Positions 10,400 through 20,294 of a DNA stretch of 64,000 nucleotides are shown piece after piece. Under the pieces are notes generated by a model. It worked only from the letters and a program-made list of their open reading frames with translations, was not told the DNA's origin and did no database searches. Numbering within the stretch: the stretch's first letter is position 1; each line of letters opens with the position of its first letter. The translations under genes and the position numbers were made by a program. Source of the stretch: Ryuthela nishihirai (lineage: Eukaryota > Arthropoda > Arachnida > Araneae > Heptathelidae); assembly GCA_038380435.1 (NCBI GenBank), contig JAWZYU010000010.1, forward strand, positions 41,946,135 through 42,010,134, in the 5' to 3' direction.

Positions 10400-11870
10400 C
10401 AAATTATATTTATTATTATTATTAACAAAATTGTAACAGGAAAGTAATTTTACATTGCCTTATCAAGAACGGCAATCACATACAGCACCATTTCACAAGT
10501 GCCAAATACAAAGTACAACTATCCAAGTTCACAAGTACCCATATCCAAAGTACAATTATTGTAATTACATTGTAATACTAACACAGACGTAGTGTTCATA
10601 ACTAAATATACAGTAGTAATGCCTACATACAGATACATTTATCGAGTCCAATTTTCTTATCCGCAAGAGTAACTATGACCTCGCATAACTAAATTCATGT
10701 ATAAGCAAATAGTCGAGATATTTAAACAAACGTAAATTACAGCTCAATAAAATCTTTTGGAGATCTAAACAAATTCAATCACGTGGTTTCAATTAACTCA
10801 CTGTTGCTTGATTAGAACAACACATTACTATTCTCGGATTTTAATATCCAATTTTTCACTTCCTTAATATATGTTTTATATTAATTACTTCCTTAATTTC
10901 ATTTGGTAAAGCATTAAAAATTTTAGGAGGCAAATAAACATAGTGTTTGTTAATTAGATTTTTACTAATAGTAATGTTTTTGAAAAATAAATTTTCAGAT
11001 TGTCGATGTCTCTCTCAAATATTCTAACTAATCTAACTAATTGTGGAGTCCAATTTTCTTTAGAATTTTTTTTTAGTAAAAGATGCATAGTTTTCTTATT
11101 TTAAATTTTTTTAAATTATAATATATTCTTGTTACTTGTTCACACTTCCTTAATTTACTCATACACCGAAGTATATGGTTTTGGACGTACTGTAATGGTT
11201 TAATAGTAGACGAAGACGTTCCTCCCCCTGATTGAATGCCATATGAGAGGTAAGACTTGACCCATGCATTGTAAATTATTGACAAGGTAGAAATGTCAAC
11301 AAAATCCTCATAAAACAAATTTTTAGAATAATCGAATTTAATTTTTTTCTAAACATCAGCTACTTGTGGTTTCCATTTCATAGTATCCACTCCTTCAATT
11401 TTGTCACAATGGCAAACTTTTTTATTACAATTTAACTTGTGATATATAATTTTCTTTCGAAATAAGTCTTTTTTTATTTATTCTTAATCTAAAATTTACA
11501 TATTTGGTCTTGGAAACGTTTAGGAACATTTATTTCTGTTAAACCAATGTCTAAAATCTAGTAAGTCGGAATTTATTTTTTGCATAATTTAATTTTTACT
11601 TCCTGAATAAGTTAATGCCATGCCATCTGCAAATACAACTATTTTCCTTTTAAAATCAAAGTTGCATATGTCGTTAACAAATACTAGAAGTAACAGAGGG
11701 CCTAATACTGAACCTTGTGGAACCTCAAAAAAAATATACATAAATAATGTATAAATTGCTAAACACTGAAAATCGTTTTCATCATATAATTTAAAATTTA
11801 TTTTTATAAATGAGAGAAAATCTGATTTTTTAAAAGAGTATGTCTTAAATATATCCATATATTTATATGG
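10400..11870 (-). pseudogene. jockey/CR1-like LINE, reverse-transcriptase 3' half, broken
   Basis: The minus strand carries an RT segment EVPQGSVLGPLLLLVFVND followed by a VFADGMALTYS block (11858-11589), where the usual FADD catalytic motif reads FADG. Further downstream YLSYGIQSGGGTSSSTIKPL (11318-11073) matches the RT thumb region of jockey/CR1-type LINEs. Stops and frame changes lie between them. On the minus strand the element ends in an AATAATAATAATAAATATAA-like tail at about 10402-10425, as expected for a LINE 3' end. The 5' half (endonuclease) is absent, consistent with 5' truncation. The clade assignment is approximate. Confidence 0.8.
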
Positions 11871-12024
11871 CTTTCGGAGTGGGGCTGGGACCCACTTCTG
11901 TGACTGGCCCAGGCCCCACTGTCAGCAAACACTAGAAAACAAAAAGTGAACAAAATCTGGTCCGATTGAGAATGTCATTGAACAACCCTGCGCTATACGA
12001 TTGAAAAGATTCAACCAATACTAG

Positions 12025-12240
12025 TCGTCCTAAAAAGTCAAAAATGAAAGTAAATCCTACCGATGGTAAAGTCAATCGCTGAATTGGCACTCATTTCAAA
12101 GGAAGTTAGGGCACCGTCGATTTCTATTGAATTGGTAAACAAGCGTCAATTCCTCCTTTGAAACGAATAGGAATTCAGAGGGTGATTTCACTATCGGTAT
12201 GCTTTAGTTTTATGCAATATTTTACTTTTTAGGGATCTCA
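12025..12240. mobile_element. Short foldback MITE, separate family
   Basis: The left arm (CCTAAAAAGT ... TACCGATGGTAAAGTCAATC ... ATTTCAAAGG) is repeated inverted on the right (CCTTTGAAACGAATAGG ... GATTTCACTATCGGTA ... ACTTTTTAGGG). Arms are about 75-95 bp and imperfect. No protein is encoded, and it has no similarity to the CAGTCGCTC family. Confidence 0.6.
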
Positions 12241-12377
12241 AAAGTAGATGGTTTATTAAATTTTTAATTCATGTCTTTGTCACTGAAAACACCTATATTC
12301 GGGACTGCTACGACTCATAAAGATCGGCTCCCATTTATCTCCCCTTTTCTTCTGTGTAGGGGTGATTTGGAGTAGTA

Positions 12378-12831
12378 CAGAATTCAAAAAATATCTGGCA
12401 ACGATTTTTTTAGAAATTAGTGATCTGGCAACCTTCGTGTCACGTGATTACAGAATTCAGGAAAAATATCTGGAGCGTGTACAGCAACTGTACACGCTCC
12501 AGTTACCGTTCACAGCAAACTGGAGCGTGTGCAGTCACTGAACACGCTCCAGTTTGCTGTGAACGGTAACTGCACACGCTCAATATTTCCGTGAGTGAGC
12601 CCACACGATCTAGTGTCAAAATAATATGACCACCTATAGTCGTTCAAAAAAGTATCCGAACACTATGGTTGATTGCAAAATTCAGAAAAAATATCTGGCA
12701 ACGATTTTTTTAGAAATTAGTGATCTGACACGAAGGTTGCCAGATCACTAATTTCTAAAAAAATCGTTGCCAGATATTTTTTCTGAATTTTGCAATCAAC
12801 CATAGTGTTCGGATACTTTTTTCAGCGACTG
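12378..12831. mobile_element. foldback-TA MITE, composite copy lacking the left terminus
   Basis: Two linked foldback units. The right end is canonical (CAGCGACTG then TA at 12832-12833). The left end starts TACAGAATTC, which in intact copies is an internal position about 40 bp in. The middle holds nested palindromes (GGAGCGTGTACAG / CTGTACACGCTCC) and a GATCTAGTGTCAAAATAAT linker. A second complete unit begins near 12637 (TAGTCGTTCAAAAAAGTATC). Confidence 0.8.
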
Positions 12832-13220
12832 TACACGACATTTTACATGTCATAAGATTTAATCTGAAATATAACTTGGTGAGATCCGTGCCGCCGAAAT
12901 TTCGTTCCCTGGTTTTGAAGGAAGAGAGACGTGGGGGCAGAACTCGATGTATTTCCGCTACATAAACTTGACACTTAACTCGTAACTTTCGTTCACTCAT
13001 TCAGGAGATATAGTGCAAGAACCATTTTCGCATTTCCACCTTTTTTAGGGTGGAAGGAACCACGGGGAATATATTTTTTTTATAGATTGTGACAATCACC
13101 TCATCACAAGCTTATATGACACGTGACATTTCGAGATCGGTCACCAGGTTGAGAAGATATTGATGGAACAACTGTTTGACAAATGCACGAACAAATCAAC
13201 AAACGACAAGCAATAGAAAG

Positions 13221-13409
13221 ATAGAGAAAAGTATCCTGTAGATAGAGAAAAGTATCCTGTAGATAGAGAAAAGTATCCTGTAGATAGAGAAAAGTATCCT
13301 GTAGATAGAGAAAAGTATCCTGTAGATAGAGAAAAGTATCCTGCAGATAGAGAAAAGTATCCTGTAGATAGAGAAAAGTATCCTGTAGATAGAGAAAAGT
13401 ATCCTGTAA
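13221..13409. repeat. 21-bp minisatellite, nine units
   Basis: Nine nearly perfect copies of GATAGAGAAAAGTATCCTGTA; one unit has CTGCA. On the minus strand it reads as a seven-residue STGYFSL-like repeat, but this is a by-product of the 21-bp length. It begins 38 bases past the LIM2 exon donor. Confidence 0.95.
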
Positions 13410-13446
13410 ATAACATCCGATACATTTAAATCATATGTTCACTTAC

Positions 13447-13820
13447 CTAGTGTAGATGAATAATCATACATCAAATTCATATCTTTAAGGTCTTCCATGC
13501 TACTCTGCCTCTCAATGTCTCTGGTGTTATGAAGAACAATATCATCATCATCATCTCTTCCTGATCCTCCAAGCTCTGCAGCATCATCCTCATCTACGTC
13601 TTCTGTTTTCGAAATGCATCGCGATGTTGGATGACTATAGTGGCAATGACAGAAGATGGCGCCTTCCCTCAGACCGTAGTACTCTCCTTTTGCGAGCGGC
13701 CTATTGCACGTCGAACAAGTGAAGCAATGCATATGGTACACGTGGTCTTTTGCGCGCATCACCAGTTCGTCCGGGGAGATGTAGAAGTGGCAGCGGGAAC
13801 AATGACGGCCACCAAACAAC
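13447..13820 (-). CDS. ap: apterous/LHX2/9-type LIM-homeodomain gene, LIM2 exon
   Basis: Internal coding exon of a LIM-homeodomain transcription factor of the apterous/LHX2/9 class, a nuclear regulator of limb, nerve and dorsal identity in animals. The acceptor is TTTTCTCTTCCAG, placing the first exon base at 13820. The donor is CTAG followed by GTAAGT, so the exon ends at 13447 (374 bp, phase 2 in, phase 1 out). The second LIM zinc finger is complete: C-x2-C-x18-H-x2-C-x2-C-x2-C-x18-C-x2-H, in CSRCHFYISPDEL to CHCHY. The linker after it is acidic, with a DDDDD run from a CAT repeat. The LIM spacing and the LFGGRHCSRC lead-in are apterous-like. The homeodomain exon is not in this exon and was not found in 1-13446. 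Paralogue identity is not settled. Confidence 0.9.
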
Positions 13821-14094
13821 CTGGAAGAGAAAATGATCATGAGAATCGCACACAGATGCTCTGAAGTGTTTCGGAGACTGCCGATTCCCTTTCTCTCTAG
13901 GGGTCCTCCAAGTGCTGATGTTCGTTAGGTCACATTCACTTCATCTCAGCGACTATTAACAAACTTTTAACCCACGACACCAACATTTATCTTCAACCCA
14001 TCCACAGTTGAATTTCAAACTAAATGAAATTTTTGATTAACGTGAAAGAAAAGAGCTTTAGAGTAGAAGTCAGTGACGTGTCGTAGTGTCGGAA

Positions 14095-14225
14095 TCTGAG
14101 GAGACTATGACTGCGCAGTTCTCATAAGTCATTGGTTGACGCTTCGTCCATTGTCATCAATCATTGGTTAGTTGATAGGCGATTGACTGGTCATTGAACT
14201 ATGATCAGTGAAAAGTGTTCAGGCG
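14095..14225. promoter_or_regulatory. Cluster of inverted CCAAT boxes upstream of the LIM2 exon
   Basis: Two ATTGGTT motifs occur near 14132 and 14163, plus a TGCGCAG motif near 14111. The block lies about 280-400 bases upstream of the LIM2 exon on the transcribed (minus) strand. It could be an intronic promoter or enhancer for a LIM2-first isoform; evidence is motif-level only. Confidence 0.25.
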
Positions 14226-14451
14226 TCACTTGCAGAGTTTTACGGTCTCCTTTTCCTCCCCAGTTCCACTCCCACTATAACACATCTCAAATTACACCTT
14301 CCACGTAGATTATTTTGTGCAAATTGACGAGAGAGACTATTCGTCATTTAAAAAAGGAGCAAATTTAGACAGAGGTGGGGGATGATCAATTTAATCATAT
14401 GGAGTGCAGGCGAAGTCCGAAGCCAATATCGATTGTATTTTGCTGGATCCA

Positions 14452-14662
14452 TCCGTCCCATGGCCGAGTGGTTAACGCGCTTGGCTACTGATCTAAGGGA
14501 CCTGGGTTTGAGCCCCGGGTAAGGCATGGTTGTATGTGTTGTTTTTCTGCTGATGTCCTGCCATCCTCTCAGATCTTCTACTATGGCATATAAACTGACA
14601 GGCTCCTGTCAGACCTCTGTGGCAAGCAGCTGCTTGAGGGGGTATTTATTTATTTTTTTTTA
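14452..14662 (+). mobile_element. SINE-B copy, full length
   Basis: Plus-strand copy from CCGTCCCATGGCCGAGTGG to a GGGGGTATTTATTTATTT tail. Hairpins CTGACAGG-CT-CCTGTCAG (14595-14612) and CAAGCAGCTGCTTG (14623-14636) are perfect. A clear TSD was not found. Confidence 0.9.
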
Positions 14663-15030
14663 AAGTTCAATTAGAGTTCGCAACATGCAAGCTCAGAAGA
14701 AATTGACTACTGACTTTGCTGCCATTGAATTTCATATCGTATATTGGATGACTGGAATTCAAACCCTTTTTGACAATAAAATGAAATAATTAAGAAAACT
14801 CTCATTATGAATAGAGGGAAATTTCTCTACAGAGGAGTTTCTAAGGTATTATAAGTATCTTCAAATTCTAAAAGATATCTTTTGGCTTTGTCCTAAGGAA
14901 ATTTCACTCCGGGCCAATCAAGTTAAAAGCAAGAATTTATCTTTTCCTATAATTGCACAAAAGAATATGGTAAATATACACAAGATGCTGCTATTGTAGA
15001 GGCAGTAATATTGTTAATAATCTTTAAATT

Positions 15031-15125
15031 GTCTGATTTGTCTGAAGTATTCGATTGTGCAGATTACGAAATTCTCTTGAAAAGGATTAGACGTTATGGG
15101 CTAAGAGGGAAAATAAATAATTAGC
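15031..15125 (+). pseudogene. LINE reverse-transcriptase fragment (motif A region)
   Basis: The plus strand reads LSEVFDCADYEILLKRIRRY then GLRGKINN, a clear match to the LSKAFD.VDHEILL region of jockey/CR1-type reverse transcriptases. Only this small piece can be recognised, and it is followed by a stop. Confidence 0.65.
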
Positions 15126-15260
15126 TTAAGCTACTTATTCAAAAGTTTCAACTATTCGAGTTTTTGGAATCGATGCTTCTTCGTACACTTTTCATAGCAT
15201 TATTTTATTATAGTACAGAAAATATAACCTGAGTTTTGTCTACTGTAGTATATATTATAT
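15126..15260. repeat. Dispersed repeat, copy 1 of 2
   Basis: A stretch of about 120 bp (AAAGTTTCAACTATTCGAG, AATCGATGCTTCTTCGTACA, ATTTTATTATAGTACAGA) recurs at about 18148-18275. It lies next to LINE fragments in both places and may be LINE-derived. Confidence 0.75.
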
Positions 15261-15663
15261 CAAAGACTAGCATTATATTTCAAACACTAGCATTGTGGGA
15301 AAGTGAATAATTAGCTTAAAAGTTAGTTATTTCGAAGACCAGCATTTATACAAGCGGATCTATATTTGAAGAAATCAAATTCAATAGGGGAATTCTACAG
15401 GGCGTCAAAATCTATCGAAACGGAAATGAAACTCTCGATAGTCTGTGCAGAAAACGAAGCCAGGGGGGCTATGAGAATGCGCACTGACGTCAACAACGCC
15501 GTGCAATACTTCCTGCTGAATCTGTGCTCAAGCATTGTGCGAGCACTCACAAGGAGGGAAGGAGTAGTACTCACAAAACTAACCTATACTGTAGTGAAAA
15601 GCAGAATATACCGATTAAAAGTGACCCGGGCAGTACCAGGTGCAGTTCAGATACAGGTAACTG
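15261..15663. other. Anonymous DNA
   Basis: A 103-codon plus-strand open frame (15366-15677) has no recognisable domain and runs into the minisatellite. Its composition is more GC-rich than its flanks. Possibly a LINE remnant, not supported further. Confidence 0.35.
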
Positions 15664-16805
15664 AACATCTAAGCTGACGAAACGTCGCTGGGATGAAGTG
15701 AATGGGACGAAATGTCGCTGAGATGAGGTGAATGGGATGAAACATTGGTGGGATGAAGTGAATGGGAAGAAACATCGGTAGGATGAAGCGAATGGAAGTA
15801 AACGTCGGTGGGGGAAGTGAATGAGATGAAACGTCGTTGGGTTGAAGTGAATGGGATGAAACGATGTTGGGATGAAATATTGATGGGATGAAGTGAATGG
15901 GACGAAATGTTGTTGGGATGAAGTGAAAGGGACGAAACGTTGATGGAATGAAGTGAATGGGACGAAACGTCGTTGGGATGAAGTGAAATGGGATCAAACG
16001 TCGCTGGGATGAAGTAAATGGGACGAAACGTCGGTGGGATGATGGAAAAAAGAAGAAACGTCGTTAGGATGAAGTGAAATGGGATCAAACGTCGCTGGGA
16101 TGAAGTGAATGGGACGAAACGTCGGTGGGATGATGTGAATGGGAAGAAACGTCGCTGAGATGAAGTGAGTGGGACGAAACGTTGGTGGGATGAAGTGAAT
16201 GGAACGAAACGTTGGTGGGATGAAGTGAATGGGATGAAACGTCGGTGGGGGAAGTGAATGGGACGAAATGTTAGTAGGATGAAATGAATAGGACAAAAGG
16301 TTGGGGGATCAAGTGAATGGGACGAAACTTTGATGAGATGAAGTGAATGGGACGAAACTTGGTGGGATGAGGTGAATGGGACGAAACGTTGGTGGGATGA
16401 AGTGAATGGGATGAAACGTTGGTGGGGGAAGTGAATAGGACGAAACGTTGGTGGGATGAAGTGAATGGGATGAAACATCGGTGGGGGAAGTGAATGGGAC
16501 GAAACGTTAGTAGGATGAAGTGAATAGGACAAAAGGTTGGTGGGATGAAGTGAATGGGACGAAACTTTGATGAGATGAAGTGAATGGGAAGAAACTTTGA
16601 TGAGCTGAAGTGAATGGGAAGAAACTTTGATGAGATGAAGTGAATGGGACGAACTTGGTGGGATGAAGTGAATGGGACGAAACGTTGGTGGGATGAAGTG
16701 AATGGGATGAAACGTTGGTGGGGGAAGTGAATGGGATGAAACGTTAGTGGGATGAAGTGAATAGGACGAAACGTCGGTGGGGGAAGTGAATGGGACGAAA
16801 GGTTG
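15664..16805. repeat. 30-bp minisatellite, about 38 units
   Basis: Units of about 30 bp based on GGGATGAAGTGAATGGGACG plus AAACGTCGGT, with recurrent variants. The main one is a 29-bp form with GGGGGAAGTG in place of GGGATGAAGTG. On the minus strand all reading frames stay open for long stretches (287, 206, 116 and 100 codons) as ten-residue HFIPPTFRPI-like repeats. There is no signal peptide, splice context or single stable frame, so it is treated as non-coding. Confidence 0.92.
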
Positions 16806-17796
16806 TGATCGAGATAAAAAAAAACACTTGATAGAAACACTCGTTCAAGTAATTTGCATTCTTTCGAAAATTTGGAACTAATGTATTGCACCGTCAGAAG
16901 CGTGTTGCACCCTTTAATGGAGGACCGAGTTAATCTAAAACTGCATCACATACACTTCAAGAGAAGATGTCTTCAGAGAAATGAAGAGTGGAAAGACCGA
17001 GGACAACATCACTTTACGGAGCATTTCTGAGAATCTGACCGAGATCGTATCTTGTTAGACCGACGCTATAAGTGCTTAAGATTACATCATTATGATGTCC
17101 TTATTCTCGGAAATGTGAATGTCTTTCATTATCCACCCATCAATCAGGGTATTAAAGAAGGGGTTATGGTGGGTGGTGATGGTGGTGGGGAAGGGGAGGT
17201 GGGAAGTTGCTAAAGTTTTCATTCTGTCGTCTGTCTGCAGACATTCAACTTTTCTGCTTTTAGAACTAATATAAGAATGCATTTTCGATTGGAAAAGTAT
17301 TGATTGGAAAAGCATTGATGTATTCTCTGAGTCTTCAAAACTGACCAGGTCGCATATTCTGAATATTAGGATTCGCCTTTTCCGATTCTCCCAATAGCTT
17401 TAATGGCGCCCTCTAGTGGTCCAAAAATTTGAGAAATGCAACATTTCCAACGAATATTGCCAACGATTTATTTATAGTAGAAATCTGAAATTTCGCTGAT
17501 AGAGTAAGATGGTCAAGAGCTTTACATTGGTAGCATTGAGTTGCCCTCTTACTACTAGAGGGCGTCGATAAATAATTTTTTTTTCTGTTTTAAGAGAAAA
17601 ACGAGAGTGTCTTTTTTTGTATCTTATAGGTACTAATGAAATATATATATATGAAATATGCATCTTCCCAATTATCAAGTAGTTCGAATTTCCACTGTAA
17701 GGGAGGAAATAAAATGCTTAATTCTTCTCAATACAGATTTTGCTTGCATGTATGTGTCTTTGAAAACTCATGCCGTATTCTAGTAACTCTATATAA
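16806..17796. other. Anonymous DNA
   Basis: Contains a GGT/GGGGAA-rich patch near 17160-17210 and a TATATATATA run near 17640. No protein or repeat family is recognised. Confidence 0.45.
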
Positions 17797-18004
17797 ATAA
17801 ATAAATAAATACCCCCTCAAGCAGCTGCTTGCCACAGAGGTCTGACAGGAGCCTGTCAGTTTATATGCCATAGTAGAAGATCTGAGAGGATGGCAAGACC
17901 TCAGCAGAAAAACGACACACACATCCATGCCTAATCCGGGGCTCGAACCCAGGTCCCTTAGATCAGTAGCCAAGCGTGCTAACCACTCGGCCACGGGACG
18001 GCAC
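17797..18004 (-). mobile_element. SINE-B copy, full length, with TSD
   Basis: The 12-bp TSD AACTCTATATAA is at 17785-17796 and 18005-18016. The tail side reads ATAAATAAATAAATACCCCC. The head CCGTGGCCGAGTGG and both hairpins are intact. Confidence 0.94.
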
Positions 18005-18147
18005 AACTCTATATAACCTAGTTTTAAATATTTCATTTATAGTTCACTAATCATTGTACAGTAAAAATACATTAATCCGCCACCCTGGCATCTGGAAAGT
18101 AGATGCAATCGGCACATTGCTTTATCTCCCCATTTATAACTGTTCAA

Positions 18148-18275
18148 GGCAAAAGTTTCAACTATTCGAGTTTGGAATCGATGCTTCTTCGTACACTTTT
18201 TTATAACATTATTTTATTATAGTACAGATAATGCTGACTGAATTTTGCCTACTGTAGCATATATTATTTAATGTT
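18148..18275. repeat. Dispersed repeat, copy 2 of 2
   Basis: About 120 bp nearly identical to 15126-15260, in the same orientation and about 3 kb away. It leads straight into an RTE LINE 3' fragment. Confidence 0.75.
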
Positions 18276-18284
18276 AACAGGAAA

Positions 18285-19045
18285 AGTGATGCAACTGATT
18301 CTAGATGTCTAAACAGTACCTTAGAAATTAGATTGTCTCACTAAACAGGGTTGGAACTTCTCTGGAAGGAGCGAGCGAAGAGAGCCAATAACCAGAGTTT
18401 CAAGGTGAGGAATCCTCTTGGGTTGAGTTCGGTTGTTTTACCTCTGAGCGGCACTTTTTTGCACACCATGGGCTAAATGGCCAGATCACATGGACCCCGA
18501 AGGCTCAGAGAAGGTTGGGGGAGGGGACCCACTGGAACAGCTGTTGGGAGACAGATGGTAGCCTCCCGTCAAGGCCATCCAGCGTGTTCTTTAGCGTGCA
18601 CAGGGTATGGCTCTCCCGCACACGGGCCACGGCTTAACGTCCCATCCGACGGACGGCGGCCTTTCCAAGCCCATCGGTGTCCTCTACTGACCGTGGGCAG
18701 GGCGGGGAATTTTGCGGAGATAAATCTCAACGCTGACCCAGCTGGGACTCGAACCTGGGAACTACAGATTACGAGCCTGGCGCGCTACCGACTGAGCCCC
18801 CCCCCCCCCCCCCCCCCACTAAACAGGCAAAGATGAGGTTAAAAGAAAGTCATCAACCACCTTTGAGCAGCATCTTGTAGGGAGAGACTGTTTTGATTTT
18901 AAAATGTAGTACCCACAAATTAGCGATTAAGGTTACAAAGAGTATGCCTAAAGGTCTCAGAAATTCCAGGGTGCCCTGGGATACGGTGGTGGACAGTGTC
19001 AAATAAGGCTTCGTTTAAATTTCCTCCAGTGGCCAAATGCGACAG
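18285..19045 (+). pseudogene. RTE LINE 3' fragment, interrupted by a SINE
   Basis: Pieces on both sides of the SINE match the 3' end of the RTE element at 24.1-27.2 kb: CTGATTCTAGATG (left); CCACCTTTGAGCAGCATCTTG, GTATGCCTAAAGGTCTCAGA and GACAGTGTCAAATA (right). The order matches once the SINE (18350-18816) is removed. It is diverged and non-coding. Confidence 0.75.
18350..18816 (-). mobile_element. SINE-A copy with extra 3' sequence, in RTE fragment
   Basis: The TSD CACTAAACAGG (18339-18349 and 18817-18827) brackets a whole minus-strand SINE-A (about 18417-18816) plus about 67 bp beyond its normal 3' tail (18350-18416). The extra sequence is not part of other copies and is best read as 3' transduced flank. 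The head side carries a run of more than 20 C. Confidence 0.82.
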
Positions 19046-19049
19046 TTAC

Positions 19050-20290
19050 ATCTCAGGAGAGAGGCATTTGGAGGACGAAATTCTGAATGCTGATTGGACA
19101 TCCGTGTACATGGTTACTTGAGGGTTTTGAATGTATGCAGGCCCGGATCTAGGAAAAATAACTGGGAAGGGGGGGGGGGGCAAGCGACGTAACTGAGCCG
19201 GAAAAAAGGTAAAAGACCGGATTTCCATGGCAATGTAACATTTTCTCCTCCATTTCAGAAGTTTTAGAAAAATTTCCTGAAAAATGCTTGAAATACATGC
19301 TCAAGTGATAATTTTTGATCTCCATTATTCTTACTAGTATTTTCAAAGTAGGGGAGGGGGGCATGGTCCCCTATAACCTGTATATATGTAAAATTCATAT
19401 AATCATATTCAGATAACTGGAAGCCTTTATTTTTTTACCCATTTCAGATAACGCAACTTATATTTTAGATGTGGTAGAGATTTTGTCTCAGTCGATAGCG
19501 CATGGCTTTTAATCTAATGTTCCTAGATTCTAGTTCCAACTATGGCTGCCTTGAGAATTGTCTTCACTAATCCCCTTTCTCTCTCTCTTTCGTAAATAAG
19601 AGGAGGACATCGTTGATTTGGGAAAACAGCATATCGTTGGATACACCCCGAATACGAGCCATCTTGTCGAGGTGTGTGTGTGTGTGTGTTGGGGAAGGGG
19701 GGGGGGGGGCTTGAGGGCCTGAATCCAGTTGAAGGCGTTGTTGACCAGAGTGGCACCGGTCATACAGGCCAAGATGGACGGGCCAGACTAAGAGCTCCCG
19801 TCACGGGAGCCGAGGCAACTTGGATTCTATATCCTTGTTTGTGGCGATCCGGGGCACAGATTAAATTTAGGTTTTGACCGATAAACGAACTTTACTTCTC
19901 TAGTACTGTTCGCCATAGGTAGTTGTGGGGTGAGCTGTATCTATATGGTACTGTCTTGTCCTCGACGTAGTTAGTGGAGATTTTGGCATTATCCCTATAG
20001 ATGGCGTGCAGTCGTTGAATTGCGATACATCTGGGTTTTGTCATTCAATTAAATACCGTTTGATGGTACATTAAGTCTTTGCTCAGTGAATAAGGGATAT
20101 TTATTCTGTGCATGCTAAAGAATATGCTGAAGGGTGTTGACGAAGACTTCCGTCTCTCTCCTAACAGCTTCACCCACTTTGTTAGCCTTGGGGTCTTCGT
20201 GACCTGGCCATTAAGCCACTGGGTGCACAAAACTGCCTCTGAGATGTAAAACGAATAAAAGAAGAAACTGTACAAGTAAGTTATAGATTT
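19050..20290. other. Anonymous DNA with two tRNA-SINE relics
   Basis: A tRNA-like trace at about 19478-19545 (GTCTCAGTCGATAGCGCATG) and a plus-strand SINE-A 3' relic at about 20085-20255 (CATGCTAAAGAATATGCTG, GACCTGGCCATTAAGCC). There is a GT microsatellite followed by a G run near 19674-19710. No gene is seen. Confidence 0.5.
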
Positions 20291-20294
20291 TATA

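Noticed and set aside
13631..13864. 77-codon open frame on the plus strand opposite the LIM2 exon
   Set aside because: Antisense shadow of the minus-strand LIM2 coding sequence.
15669..16532. 287-residue repeat protein on the minus strand
   Set aside because: Produced by a 30-bp minisatellite; several frames are open, with no start context, splice signals or conserved termini.
13212..16805. CRISPR-like direct repeats
   Set aside because: The tandem arrays have no unique spacers of regular length; the genome is eukaryotic and these are minisatellites.
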